Assembly (NCBI RefSeq): GCF_042477335.2 | Contig: NC_091255.1 | Span: forward strand, 47,656,501 to 47,720,500 | Source: Ovis canadensis | Lineage: Eukaryota > Chordata > Mammalia > Artiodactyla > Bovidae | DNA length: 64,000 nt | Reading direction: 5' to 3' | In this document: positions 1-12,146 of the stretch, piece after piece | Position numbering within the stretch: position 1 is the first letter of the stretch | Layout: the number at the start of each line of letters is the position of its first letter | Position numbers and translations under genes: made by a program | The notes under the pieces: generated by a model | Databases searched by the model: none | What the model was told of the DNA's origin: nothing | Seen by the model: only the letters and a program-made list of their open reading frames with translations

Positions 1-1250
1 CTTAAAAAATTTTAATTTCTGTTCACCAAATGAGGATATCATCCAAATAAAAACTAAGCCACTGAATGATGATATGATTATGAAAATAATCATAACATAT
101 ATCTGATCTAAAATTTACATACCGAATAAGTAAATAAGTTGCATAACTCAGTAATAGAAAGACAAACAATCCATTTTTCAAATAGGCAAAAGAAGAAGCA
201 CTTCATGAAAGATACTGGAATTGCTAATAAGCAAATGAAAAAATGTTCAAGGTCCTCAGTCACCAGTGAAATTCAAACTAAAAGCACAACAGTATGCATA
301 TCAAAATAACTAAAATTAAAGTCTGAAAATACCACATATTGAGAAGATGCAAACGATTAGAACTCTCCTACATGTAAAATAGTACAACCAGTTTGGAAAA
401 TAGTTGGGGAAATAAACATATGTCAGCTCTATAACCCAGCATGTCTAGGTCTTATCCAAGAGGACTGAAAACATATGTCGACACAAAGACTTGTACAAGA
501 ATGTTCATAGCACCTGTATTCAGAATAGCCCCAAACTGGAATCAACTCAAGGTTCATCAACAGGTAAGTGAATAAACTGTGACAAATTCATAAGATGTAA
601 AAGTACTCATCAATAAAAAGGAATTAATTACTGTTGCATGCAAGAATATGATCAATTTCTAAATATTATGATTAGTAAAAAGGCCGGACACAGAAAGTAC
701 ATATTGAATGATTCCATTTATATGAGGTTCTAAAATAGGCAAGTTTCAACCTGTGGGGAGAAGGATAAGAACAGCAGTTTCTTTAGAACATTTTTTAGTT
801 CTTTTTATTGTTTTATTTCATTTACTTATTTATTTGGGGGTCTTTGTTGCTGCATGCAGGCTTTCTCCAGTTGCGGTGAGCAGGGACTACTCTCCAGCCA
901 GTTTGCGGATTTCTCTTGTTGCAGAGCACAGGGTCTAGGGTGCACAGGCTTCAGTAGTTGTCGCACACTGGCCCCCTACTCGCCCCGCAGCATGTGGGAA
1001 ATTTCCTGACCAGGGACTGAACTGGTGTCCCCTGTATTACAAGGTAGATTCTTAACCACTGGATCACCAGCAAAGTCCTCCCCTGGAGATTAACTGAAAA
1101 TGGGGCATAAGGGAACTTACTAGGGTGATGGAAATGTTCTACTTTTTAATTGGAGGTAGTGATATACATATGAGAGATATATACTTTTGTCAAAACTATA
1201 TACTTGAAAATCTGTGCATTTTATTGCAAATTAGGCTTCAATAAAAGTTT
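1..1250 (+). mobile_element. old L1 3'-end remnant, split by a SINE
   Basis: Sequence from about 180 resembles the C-terminal coding part and 3' end of mammalian L1M elements (for example GATTCCATTTATATGAGG near 711 and GATGGAAATGTTCTAC near 1127). It ends in an AT-rich tail with a short (AT)n at about 1252-1269. A SINE interrupts it at 803-1080. No intact frame remains. Confidence 0.6.
803..1080 (-). mobile_element. CHR-like tRNA-Glu SINE
   Basis: Read on the minus strand it begins with the characteristic head (GATCCAGTGGTTAAGAATC) and ends in an A/T-rich tail near 803-835. It sits inside the L1 remnant. Confidence 0.75.
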
Positions 1251-1305
1251 AATCATATATATATATATAAGTAGCATGTCAATTATGTACAAATTGTTTT
1301 AGGAT

Positions 1306-1612
1306 ACGATAGCTCATTTGTTAAAGAATCCACCTGCAATGCAGGAGACCCGGGTTTGGTTCCTGGGTTGGGAAGATGCCCTGGAGAAGGGATAGGCTGC
1401 CCACTGCAGTATTCTTAGGTTTCCCTGGTGGCTCAGCTGGTAAAGGATCTGCCTGCAATGTGGGAGACCTGGGTTCGATCCCTGGGTTGGGAAGATCCCC
1501 TGGAGAAGGAAAAGGCTACTCACTCCAGTACTCTGGCCTGGAGAATTCCGTGGACTGAATAGTCAATGAGGTCACAAAGAGTCGGACACGACTGAGCGAC
1601 TTCCACTCACTC
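1306..1612 (+). mobile_element. Bov-tA SINE, double-headed form
   Basis: Two successive tRNA-Glu-derived heads are joined near 1411-1428. Only the second continues into the BovB-derived tail that ends CGGACACGACTGAGCGACTT. The same arrangement recurs elsewhere in the window. Confidence 0.85.
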
Positions 1613-2286
1613 AAGGAGCTTAAAACCATTGGTTAAAAAAATTACAGTTAGCTTCATACTTAATGAAAAATATTGAAAGTTCTCTTAATTTAAGAACAAG
1701 GCATTTATTCCACATGACATTGGATTTTAGCCAGTGCAATTAGGCAAGGAAAGGATATGAAGGAATGAAAAAAGCAAAACTGTAATTAATAGATGATATA
1801 ACTTTGTATGTAGAAAATCTAACCAAACCTGTAGATAAACTATTAGAACTGATAAGTAGAATTAATAAGATCAATATCCAATCAATTAATTTTCTATATA
1901 CTAACAATAAATAATTAGAAAATAGAGTTTAACAGAAAGTACAACATAAAAATCAAATATGTAGGAATAAACATAACAAAAGATGTGCAAAATACTGATG
2001 AAAAGTAGTAACTGGTCTGAGAAATGAAAGAAGACCTAACTAGCAATACCATGTTAACAATCAGGAGATTCAATATTGTAAAGATGTCAATTATTCTCTT
2101 AATTTTGAGTAAATTGAATGAAATACCAATCAAAATCCTGAAAGGACTTCCTCTTGAAGATATTGACCAATTGATTCTAAAATTTACATGGAAATGCAAA
2201 GGCACTAGATTAACCAAGGAAATCTTGAAGTGCAAAGTTGAAAGACTTACAGGATCGGGTAGCAGCACTTATAATAAGCGATAAAG

Positions 2287-2600
2287 ACGACTTCCCTGGG
2301 GGTCCTCTGCCTAAGAATCCGCCTGCCCATACAGGGGGCACAGCTTCCACCCCTGGTCTGGGAAGATGTCACATGCTGCGGGCAACTGAAGCCGGTGTGC
2401 CACAACTGCTGAGCCTGTGCGCTAGGGCCCGAGAGTCACAGCTGCTGAAGCCCGAGTGCCAAGTGCCCCCAGACTCTGCAACAAAAGAAGCCACTGCAAT
2501 GGGGAGCCTGTGCACCCCAGCAAAGAGTCCCGCTCACCGAAACTAGAGAAAGCCTGTGCACGACAGCGAAGACCCAGCACGACAAAAATTTAATTTAAAA
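2287..2600 (+). mobile_element. CHR-like tRNA-Glu SINE
   Basis: A head resembling CTTCCCTGGGGGTCC is followed by the typical body (CACAGCTGCTGAAGCCCG) and an A-rich end near 2590-2605. It lies within the L1 remnant. Confidence 0.75.
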
Positions 2601-3030
2601 AAAAAGATAGATGATAGATAAATCTACAGTAATATATTAGCACAAGGGTAGGCAAATAGACCATTGGTACAGAATATAGCCCAGAAACAGACCAACACAT
2701 ATACCATTATCTAATATACAGCAAAGGCACAGCTGCAATTCAGTGGGAGAAAAGATGGTACTTTTCAATAAATTGTGCTAGTGTAATAGAATATCCACAT
2801 AGGAAAAATTAAACTTTGGCTCCTACCTCTAACATATCCAAAATTTTACTTGAGATGGATCATAGATATACACACAGAAGAGAAAAAAAATAAATCTTCT
2901 GAAAAAAAAAAAGATTTTAGAAAGGAATTTACATGGCTTTGGGGAAGGCAAATATTTCTTAATCAAGGCACAATAAACACTAGAGATCAAATGAAGCAAT
3001 GATATGTTTGACTTCACTAAAATTAAAAAC

Positions 3031-3168
3031 CTCAGGAATTCTCTGATGGTCCAGCAGTTAAGATACCACATTTCCAGTGCAGGATGCATGGGTTCAATCC
3101 TTAGTCAACGACCTTAGGATCCTATGTGCTGCATGGTGCAGCCAAAAAAAAGTTAATAAAAATAAATT
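3031..3168 (+). mobile_element. short CHR-like SINE
   Basis: The head GATGGTCCAGCAGTTAAGAT and a truncated body end in an A-rich tail; the element interrupts L1. Confidence 0.7.
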
Positions 3169-3198
3169 TTTAACTCTGTGCATCAAAAGATATCATAG

Positions 3199-3548
3199 GA
3201 TTTCCCCAGTGGTCCAGTGGTTAAGAATCCACCTGCTAAAAAAAAAAAAAGAATCCACCTGCTAATGTAGAAGACACGGGTTCGATCCCTGCTCCAGGAA
3301 GATCCTACATGCCACAGAGCGACTAAATCCGTGAACTACAACTACTGAGCCAGCACGCTGGAGCCCACGACCCACAACAACTGAAGCCTGTGTGCCTAGG
3401 GCCCATGCTCCACAACGAAAGAAGTCATCTTAATGAGGAGCCTGTGCACCTCACCTAGAGAGTAGCCCCCGCTCACTGCAGTTAGAGAAAGCCCTCAAGC
3501 AGCTATGAAGGCCCAGTGTAGTCATAAATAAATAAATACATTTGAAAA
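3199..3548 (+). mobile_element. CHR-like SINE with duplicated head
   Basis: A head fragment runs into an A-tract (about 3238-3251), then the segment GAATCCACCTGCTAA is repeated and a full body follows to an AAATAAATAAATA tail. The repeat flanking the A-run suggests slippage or insertion of one SINE into another. Confidence 0.75.
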
Positions 3549-4130
3549 ATAAAAAGACCCCATAAAGAAAGCTGACAACGCAAACCCCAGAACACATGAA
3601 CAATTCTTCCTAATTACTTTTAAAAATCAAGCAAGCCAATTAAAAAAAAAACACCTGAATACATTTTAAAAGAAGAATATTCAAATATCAACAGATACAT
3701 ATGGAAAAGTGCTCAAATCACTAGGCATCAGGAAAATGCAAGTTACTACCACACTGAAATACCAATGCACATTTGCAAGTATGGCTAAAATTTTTAAAAC
3801 TTAGAATTTATGATGGGAGTGTGAATTGACATAATTACTCTGGAAATCTACTTGACAACTTTCGTGAAAGATAAACATAGCTTACCCTATGATATAGCAA
3901 CTCCACTCCTAGATACATGAGAAATATGAATGTATATTTCTAGTAAAAAAAAATGTAGAGCCAAAAACTGGGAAAAAAAAAGACAGGTGTCCATCAACAG
4001 TAGAATGGATAAATGTATAACACTCATGCAATGAAATATTATACAACAATGAAAATGAATGAAATTTTGCTGCATATAATAAAAAGGGTGAATCTCACAA
4101 ACATAATGGTAAGTGAAAGAAACTAGATTC

Positions 4131-4558
4131 AAAAGAATATGGACCAACCCTCATTTACTATTGGTGAGAATGTAAATTGGTGCAACCACTGTGGAAAACA
4201 AAATGGAGGTTTCTCAAAAAAACTAAAAATAGAACTAATATATGACTCGGCAATTTCACTCCTGGGCATATTTCCAGAAAATACAAAAACACTAATTTGA
4301 AAAGATATACATACTTCAGTGTTCATAGCACCATTATTTACAACTGTCAAGATATGGAAGCTACGAAAGTGTCCATCAACAGATGAATACATAAAAAAGC
4401 TGTGGGATATATATACAATGGATTACTACTCAGCCATTAGAAAAGAATGAAGTTTTGCCATTTGCAGCAAGATGGATGGACTTGGAGGGTGTTATGTTAA
4501 ATGAAATGTCAGACAAAGAAAGACAAATACTGTATGGTATCATCAATATGTGGAATCT
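4131..4558 (+). mobile_element. younger artiodactyl L1, 3' ORF2 part
   Basis: Resembles the C-terminal ORF2 region of artiodactyl L1 (GGGCATATTTCCAGAAAAT near 4264, GATGGACTTGGAGGG near 4474). It is interrupted by the BovB insertion and appears to resume at 6875. Confidence 0.7.
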
Positions 4559-4568
4559 AAATAATAAA

Positions 4569-6864
4569 TGCACTGGTCAGAGCAAACACCCTCTTCCAAC
4601 AACACAAGAGAAGACTCTACACAGGGACATCACCAGATGGTCAACACCAAAGTTCGACTGATTATACTCTTTGCAGCCGAAGATGGAGAAGCTCTATACA
4701 GTCAGCAAAAACAAGACCGGGAGCTGTCTGTGGCTCAGATCATGAATTCCTTATTGCCAAATTCAGACTTAAATTGGAGAAAGTAGGGAAAACCACTAGA
4801 CCATTCAGGTATGACCTCAATCAAATCCCTTACAATTATTCAATGGAAGTGAGAAATAGATTCAAGGGATTAGATCTGATAGACAGAGTGCCTGTAAAAC
4901 TATGGATGAAGGTTTGTGACATTGTACAGGAGGCAATGATCAAGACCATTCCCAAGAAAAAGAAATGCAAAAAGGCAAAATGGTTGTCTGACAAGGCCTT
5001 ACAAACAGCTGAGAAAAGAAGGGAAGCTAAAGGCAAAGGAGAAAAGGAAAGATACCCATTTAAATGTAGAGTTCCAAAGAACAGCAAGGAGAGATAAGAA
5101 AGCCTTCCTCAGTAATCACTGCAAAGAAATAGAGGAAAACAACAGAATGGGAAAGACTAGAGATCTCTTCAGGAAAAATGAGAGATACCAAGGGAACATT
5201 TCATGCAAAGATGAGCACAATAAAGGACAGAAATGGTAGGGACCTAACAGAAACAGAAGATATTAAGAGGTGACAAGAATACACAGAAGAACTGTACAAA
5301 AGAGATCTTCATGACCCAGATAACCATAATGGTTTGATCACTTATCTAGAGACAGACATCCTGGAATGCAAAGTCAAGTGGGCCTTAGGAAGCATCACTA
5401 CAAACAAAGCTAGTGGAGGTGATGGAATTCCAGCTGAGCTATTTCAAATCCTAAAAGATGATGCTGTGAAAGTGCTGCACTCAATATGCCAGAAAATCTG
5501 GAAAACTCAGCAGTGGCCACAGGACTGAAAAAGATCGGTTTTCATTCCAATCCCAAAGAAAGGCAATGCCAAAGGATGTTCAAACTACTGCACAATTGCA
5601 CTCATCTCACACGCTAGTAAAGTAATGCTCAAAATTCTCCAAGCCAGGCTTCAACAGTGCATGAACCATGAAATTCCAGATGTTCAAGCTAGATTTAGAA
5701 GAGGCAGAGGAACCAGAGATCAAATGGCCAACATCCACTGGATCATTGAAAATGCAAGAGAGTTCCAGAAAAACATTTTGCTTTATTGACTACACCAAAG
5801 CCTTTGACTGTGTGGATCACAACAAACTGTGGAAAATTCTTCAACAGATGGGAATACCAAACTACCTGACCTGCTTCCTGAGAAATTTGTATGCAGGTCA
5901 AGAAGCAACAGTTAGAACTAGACATAGAACAACAGACTGGTTCCAAATTGGGAAAGGAGTATGTCAAGGCTGTATACTGTCACCCTGCTTATTTAACTTA
6001 TATGCAGAGTACATCATGAGAAATGCTGGGCTGGATGAAGCGCTAGCTGTAATCAAGATTGCCGGGAGAAATATCAATAACCTCAGACGTGCAGATGACA
6101 CCACCCTTATGGCAGAAAGTTAAGAAGAACTAAAGAGCCTCTTGATGAAACTGAAAGAGGAGAGTGAAAAAGTTGGCTTAAAACTCAACATTCAGAAAAC
6201 CAAGATCATGGCATCCAGGCCCATCTCTTCATGGCAAATATGGGGAAACAATGGAAACTGTGAGTTACTTTATTTTGGGGGGCTCCAAAATCACTGCAGA
6301 TGGTGATTGCAGCCATGAAATTAAAAGACACTTACTCCTTGAAAGAAAAGCTATGACCAACCCAGACAGCATATTTAAAACCAGAGATATTACTTTACCA
6401 GCAAAGGTCCATCTGGTCAAAGCTATGGTTTTTCCAGTAGTCATGTATGGATGTGAGAGTTGGACTATAAAGAAAGCTGAGCACAGAAGAACTGATGCTT
6501 TTGAACTGTGGTGTTGAAGACTCTTGAGAGTCCCTTGGACTGCAAGGAGATCCAGCTAGTCCATCCTAAAGAAAATCAGTCCTGACTATTCGTTGGAAGG
6601 ACTGATGCTAATGAAACTCCAATACTTTGGCCACCTAATGAGAAGAACTGACTCATTGGAAAAGACCCTGATGCTGGGAAAGATTGAAGGCGGGAGGAGA
6701 AAGGGACAACAGAGGATGAGATGGTTGGATGGCATCACCGACTTGATGTACATGAGTTTGAGCATGCTCCAAGAGCTGGTGATGGACAGGGAAGCCTGGC
6801 GTGCTGCACTCCATGGGATCACAAAGAGTCGATCATGACTGAGCAACTGAACTGAACTGAACTG
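4569..6864 (+). mobile_element. BovB (RTE) LINE, 5'-truncated
   Basis: About 2.3 kb covering the reverse transcriptase and C-terminal region and ending in the ACTGAACTGAACTGAA tail. RT motifs AFDCVDHNKLW and GCILSPCLFNLYAEY are readable. The catalytic YADD is RADD (codons 6088-6099), and several stops and frameshifts are present, so the copy is dead. A 10-bp AT-rich duplication AAATAATAAA flanks it (4559-4568 and 6865-6874). Confidence 0.9.
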
Positions 6865-6904
6865 AAATAATAAAATGAACTAGTGGATATAACAAAAAAG
6901 AAGG

Positions 6905-7030
6905 AAATTCCCAGGTTATCCAGTGATTAGGACATCATCCTCTCACTGCAGAGGGCCCAGGTTCAATCCCTGGTCAGGGAACTAAAATCTCACACACTGC
7001 GCAGCATGTGGCCAAAAAAAAAAAATAATA
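6905..7030 (+). mobile_element. short CHR-like SINE
   Basis: The head TTATCCAGTGATTAGGAC, a GTTCAATCCCTGG B-box-like core and an A-rich tail are visible. Confidence 0.7.
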
Positions 7031-7039
7031 AATTTAAGA

Positions 7040-7985
7040 GTTCTACATCTTTATCTGGGAGTAATTACACCATATACCAAGGGAAAAGTTCATCAAGCTG
7101 TAAGATGTGTCCACTTTGCATGTTGTGCCTCCACTAAAAAGTTTTAAAAAGATAATGAGGATGTTATTAATTACTATATGACTAAATTTGTAATTTTGGA
7201 AAAAATGAGAAAATTCTTTAAAAAGCACAACTTACCTAAACTGAAACAAGAATAAATTTAAAATTCTGCCTAGTTCCATATCCATGAAGGAAATTGAATC
7301 AGTAATTGAAAGCCTAGTCACAAAGAAAACCCCAGGCCCAGATGGCTTCACTAGTAAATTCTTCCAAATATTTAAAGGAGAGATATAAAACTTATTCAAG
7401 AAACTCTTCCAAAATGAGAAAGAAAAGAGGCAGTTCCCAATCCATTATATAAGGCTATTATAACCTTGATATTGAAACATGATAGAGATATACAAAGAAA
7501 AGAAAAATATGAATCAGTCTCTCTGTTGAACAGAAATGGAAAAAATTTAAACCAAATATTAGCATAGCCAATATAATAATACATAAAAGAATAATACATA
7601 CCTACCAAATTGGGTTTATTCCTGGAGTACAAGACTTATTTAATATTAGAAAATCAAATAGTTACTTATCTCTTTATCAGAATAAAGTACAAAACCCATC
7701 TGATTATCTCAGTAGATGCAGAACTTGAAAAAATTCTACATGATCTTTAAAAAAAAAAATTCTTAGCAAGTAGGAAGAGAAGAAAATTTCCTTAATCTGA
7801 TAAATGCCAAACTATCAAAAGCCTACTTCTGAGATAAGAAACACGACAAGGATGTCTCTATCACCACTACTTAATATTGTACTGGAAATTCTAGTCAACA
7901 CAATAACCCAAGAAAATTATATAAGAGGTATAAGGATTAAAAAGGAAGAAATAATCATTTCCACAGATAACATAACAGTGCACAC
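7040..7985 (+). mobile_element. L1 ORF2 remnant
   Basis: Translation around 7310-7380 gives KTPGPDGFTSKFFQIFK, the L1 reverse transcriptase PGPDG region. Further L1-like text continues to about 7985. Frames are broken. Confidence 0.65.
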
Positions 7986-7989
7986 GCTG

Positions 7990-8533
7990 TTGCTTTTCAG
8001 TGGCTCAGTCATGTCCAGCTCTTTGTGACCCCATGGACTGCAGCACACCATGTCTCCCTGCCTTCACCATCTCTTGGAGCTTGCTCAAATTCATGTCCAC
8101 TGAGTCAGTGATGCCATCCAACCATCTCATCCTCTGTCGTCCCCTTTTCCTCCTGCCTTCAATCTTTCCCAGCATCAGGGTCTTTTCTAATGAGTCAGCT
8201 CTTCACGTCAGGTGGCCAAAGTACTGGCACTTCAGCTTCAGCATCAGTCCTTCCAATGATTCAGGATTGATTTCCTGTAGAATTGATTGGTTTGATCTCC
8301 TTGTAGCCTAAAGGACTCTCAAGAATCTCCTCCAACACCACAGTTCAAAAGCATCAATTCTTCAGCGCTCAGCTTTCTTTATGGTCCAATTCTCACATTC
8401 ATATATGATTACCGGAAAAAATCATAGCTTTAACTATATGGACCTTTGTTGGCAAAGTAATGTCTCTGCTTTTTAATGTCCTGTCTAGTTAGTTTGTCAT
8501 AGCTTTTCTTCCAAGGAGCAAGCGTCTTTTAAT
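7990..8533 (-). mobile_element. BovB 3' fragment
   Basis: Matches the 3' end of the other BovB copies in this window in inverted orientation (GTCCAGCTCTTTGTGACCCC at its 3' end). C-terminal ORF2 only, with stops. Confidence 0.85.
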
Positions 8534-8565
8534 ACTCATATAGAAAACTATATAATATAAATATG

Positions 8566-8776
8566 AAGAAAGTGGTAGTCACTTAGTGGTGTCCAACTCT
8601 TTGTGACCACATGTTCTATAGCCAGCCAGGCTCCTCTGTCCATGGAATTCTCTAGGCAAGAATACTGGAGTGGGTTGTCATTTCCTTCTCCAGGGGATCT
8701 TCCCAATTTAAGGACTGAACCCAGGTCTCCTGCACTGCAGAAAAATTCTTTACCAACTGAGCCACCCAGGAAGCCC
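8566..8776 (-). mobile_element. Bov-tA SINE
   Basis: Tail (CACTTAGTGGTGTCCAACTC) through head (GAGCCACCCAGGAAGCCC) read on the minus strand. Confidence 0.85.
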
Positions 8777-8984
8777 AAGCATAATATAAATATGTATTAT
8801 GTATATATGTCAAATTAGTTAACAGTACTGGTCAAACCTTCTATATTCTTACTGATTTTCTCTCATTTCATCACTTGTTGAGAGAAGAATGTTTAAATCT
8901 CTGACTGTACTTATAAATGTCTATTTCTATCAGTATTTGTTTTATGTATTTTGAAGCTTTGCAAATAAACCTTTAGAATTATAT

Positions 8985-10118
8985 CCTCTTCGGAAGACCT
9001 AAGTAGACATTTCTCCAAAGAAGGCATACAGATGGCTAACAGGCATATGTAAATATGCACCACATCACTAATTATTAGAGAAATGAAAATCAAAACTACA
9101 ATGAGGTATCACCTAACACCAGTCAGGATCATCATCAAAAAGTCTACAAATAAAAAATGCTGGAGAGAGTGTGAGGAAAAGGGAACCCTCCTAAACTACT
9201 TGTGGGAAAGTAAGTTGGTGTAGCCACTATGGAAAGCAGTATGGAGGTTCCTTTCAAAACTAAAAATAGAATTACTGTATGATCCAGCAATCCCACTCCT
9301 GGGCATATATCCAGAAAAGATGAAAACTCTAATTTAAAAAGATACATATACCTCAGGGATATCCCCCGTGGTTCAGTGGTTCAGAATCCACCTCCCAAGG
9401 GACTCAGGTCCCATCCCTGGTTGGGGAACTAAGATCCCACATGCCATGGGACAACTAAGCCTGTCTGCGGCCAACCACAGAGGCCACGCGCTCTGGAGCC
9501 TGTGTGCCACAACTAGACAGAAGTCCACTCTCCTCAGTGAAGATACCGTGTACTGCAATCAAGACCCAGCGCAGTCAAGGAGAAATGAATAAATATTTTT
9601 TTAAAAGATACATATACCCCAATGTTCATAGCAGCACTGCTTACAACAGCCCAGACATGGAAGCAATCTAAATGTCCATAAACGGGTGAACTGATAAAGA
9701 AGATGGAGTGGGTACATACACAATGGAATATCGCCCAGCCATTAAAGAGGATGAAACATTGCTGTTTGTAGCAACTAAACAGACCTTGAGATGGTCAAAC
9801 AGAGAAGGGCAGATATTGTGTGATATCACTGATATGTAGAATCTGAAAAAGTAATATAAATCAACTTAGTTACAAAACAGAAACAAACTCACAAATACAG
9901 AAAACAAACTTATGGTTACCAAGGGGAAAGAGGAGGCAGAGAGATAAGTTAGGAATGAGGGATTAATAGGTACACACCACTACACGTAAAATAAACAGCA
10001 AGGATTCACTGTATAAACAATATTTAATATCTTGTAAAAATCTATAATGGAAAAGAACCTGAAGTCGAACACCCGAAACTAACATAATATTGTAAATCAA
10101 CTATAGTTAAATTAAAAA
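8985..10118 (+). mobile_element. artiodactyl L1 3' part, split by a SINE
   Basis: A C-terminal ORF2 remnant and 3' UTR ending with the artiodactyl L1 tail (AATATTGTAAATCAACTATA near 10086). A CHR-like SINE with a target duplication interrupts it at 9353-9602. Confidence 0.75.
9353..9602 (+). mobile_element. CHR-like SINE with target-site duplication
   Basis: Flanked by a perfect 16-bp direct repeat AAAAGATACATATACC (9337-9352 and 9603-9618), so the insertion point in the L1 is exact. Confidence 0.85.
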
Positions 10119-10294
10119 ATTATCTGCTTACGATGCAGGAAACTTGGCTTCGATTCCTGGGTCTGGAAGATCTGCTGGAGAAGAGAATGGCGACCTACTC
10201 CAGTATTCTTGCCTGGAGAATCTCATGGAGAGAGGAGCCTGGTGGGCTACAGCCCATGGAGTCATGCAGAGTCGGACACAACTGAGCAACTAAC
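10119..10294 (+). mobile_element. Bov-tA SINE
   Basis: A truncated head followed by the BovB-derived tail ending GTCGGACACAACTGAGCAAC. Confidence 0.8.
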
Positions 10295-11495
10295 ACGTCC
10301 TCTCATTGAAATGACCCTATTATCATTATGAAATGGCCCTCTTAATCCTTTGTGATGATCTTTGTTCTGAAATTTATTTTATCAGACGTTAATATAGCCC
10401 TTTTGATTAGTGTTAGCATGACATATCCTATATTAATATAGCCATTTCAGCATTCTTTTGATTAGTGTTAGCATGGTATATCTTCTTACTTTTTATCTGC
10501 TTGTGTCTTTAACTGGGCTTCCTATAGACAGCATATAGTTGAGTCTTTCCTTTTATCTGCTGTTGTTTAGTCACTAAGTTGTGTCCTACTCTTTTGCAAC
10601 TCCATGGGCCTTAACCAGCCAAGCTCCTCTATCCATGGCATTTCCCAGGCGAGAATACTGTCATGGGTTGCCATTTCCTTCTCCAGGGGATCTTCCCAAC
10701 CCAGGGATAGAACCATGTCTCTGATACTGGCAGGCAGATTCTTGACCACGGAGCCACCAGGGAAGCCCTGGACCGTGTATGCTGGTTGCAATTATTGAAA
10801 TGGTTGAGTTTAAACCTGCCATCTCAGGTACACAGCTGTATAAATTTACTAAAATTTAACTCTACTTGAGTTACCCTTCCCTGTCCTGTGGCCTGGAAAC
10901 TCACTCCAGGCAGTAGGCGGGGACAACTGCAGAGCTTATAGCTTCCTCTTCTCTCAGGGATCTTTGCCCTGTGCTGCCTGATTTCTAACATCTGAACTTT
11001 ATTGTCTCACATGTCTTGCCTGGCTTTTCAGGTGTTACAGACGGGAGAGTACACCTATTCCCTGTTGCTCCATCTTGGGCCAACGCAGAAGTTCAGATCA
11101 TTTATTTCAGACATTCATGTCCCTCAAGTCTGTGAAATTTTCTTGTATTAACTTTTTGTCTATTTCCTTCCCTCTTCATTTCGGCCTTCTTTTTCTGAAA
11201 CCCCTATCAGTCGAACATTGAACCTACTGGACTGGTCCACCCAAGTATTCTGTACCTTCTTCCTCACCTGTTTCTCTTTTTGGGAGTCTCTCAAGTGCAA
11301 GCCCTTTGGATTCTGTCTGCTGTTTATCATCAGAGACTAGAACATAGCAGCGCTCAATGAATCTCATCTCTGTCTTTTTGTTCTGCTACTCTCCAAGTGA
11401 TTTTTGTTTATTTTACTTCTCCAACCATTCTCTCTCTCTCTCTCCCTCGTTCTTTATAGCTCTTTTTCACTGCATTTTATTCTTTTTAGAATAAT
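10295..11495. mobile_element. probable old L1 debris, family uncertain
   Basis: AT-rich sequence containing twice the motif TTTTGATTAGTGTTAGCATG (near 10401 and 10456) and other text resembling L1M non-coding regions. A CT microsatellite lies at about 11430-11448. A Bov-tA interrupts the block at 10558-10770. Assignment is weak. Confidence 0.35.
10558..10770 (-). mobile_element. Bov-tA SINE
   Basis: The inverted BovB-derived tail begins TGCTGTTGTTTAGTCACTAA and the head ends GGAGCCACCAGGGAAGCCC. Confidence 0.85.
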
Positions 11496-11499
11496 TATT

Positions 11500-12146
11500 C
11501 CGTTCAGCTCAGTTCAGTCGCTCAGTTGTGTCCGACTCTTTGTGACCCCATGAATCACAGCACTCCAGGCCTCCCTGTCCATCACCAACTCCCGGAGTTC
11601 ACTCAGACTCACGTCCATCGAGTCAGTGATGCCATCCAGCCATCTCATCCTCGGTCGTCCCCTTCTCCTCCTGCCCCCAATCCCTCCCAGCATCAGAGTC
11701 TTTTCCAATGAGTCAACTCTTCGCATGAGGTGGTCAAAGTACTGGAGTTTCAGCTTTAGCATCATTCCCTCCAAAGAAATCCCAGGGCTGATCTCCTTCA
11801 GAATGGACTGGTTGGATCTCCTTGCAGTCCAAGGGACTCTCAAGAATCTTCTCCAACACCACAGTTCAGAAGCATCAGTTCTTCGGTGCTCAGCTTTCTT
11901 CACCATCCAACTCTCACATGCATACATGACCACTGGAAAAACCATAGCCTTGACTAAATGGACCTTTGTTGGCAAAGTAATGTCTCTGCTTTTCAATATG
12001 CTATCTAGGTTGGTCATAACTTTTCTTCCAGGGAGTAAGCGTCTTTTAATTTCATGGCTGCAGTCACCATCTGCAGTGATATTGGAGCCCAAAGAAATAA
12101 AGTCTGACACTGTTTCCACTGTTTCTCCATCTATTTGCCATGAAGA
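11500..12146 (-). mobile_element. BovB 3' fragment with open C-terminal frame
   Basis: About 650 bp of BovB 3' end on the minus strand. The C-terminal ORF2 part ([18 protein letters not shown]...) stays open for about 200 codons. A possible short target duplication TAATTAT occurs at 11492-11498 and 12153-12159. It lacks the RT domain and is inactive. Confidence 0.88.

Larger units (their letters stand above)
1730..4130 (+). mobile_element. old L1 ORF2 remnant, split by three SINEs
   Basis: Fragments at about 1730-2280, 2605-3030, 3165-3198 and 3550-4130 read as consecutive parts of a degraded L1 ORF2 and 3' region on the plus strand, interrupted by SINEs. Frames are broken by stops throughout. 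Confidence 0.6.
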
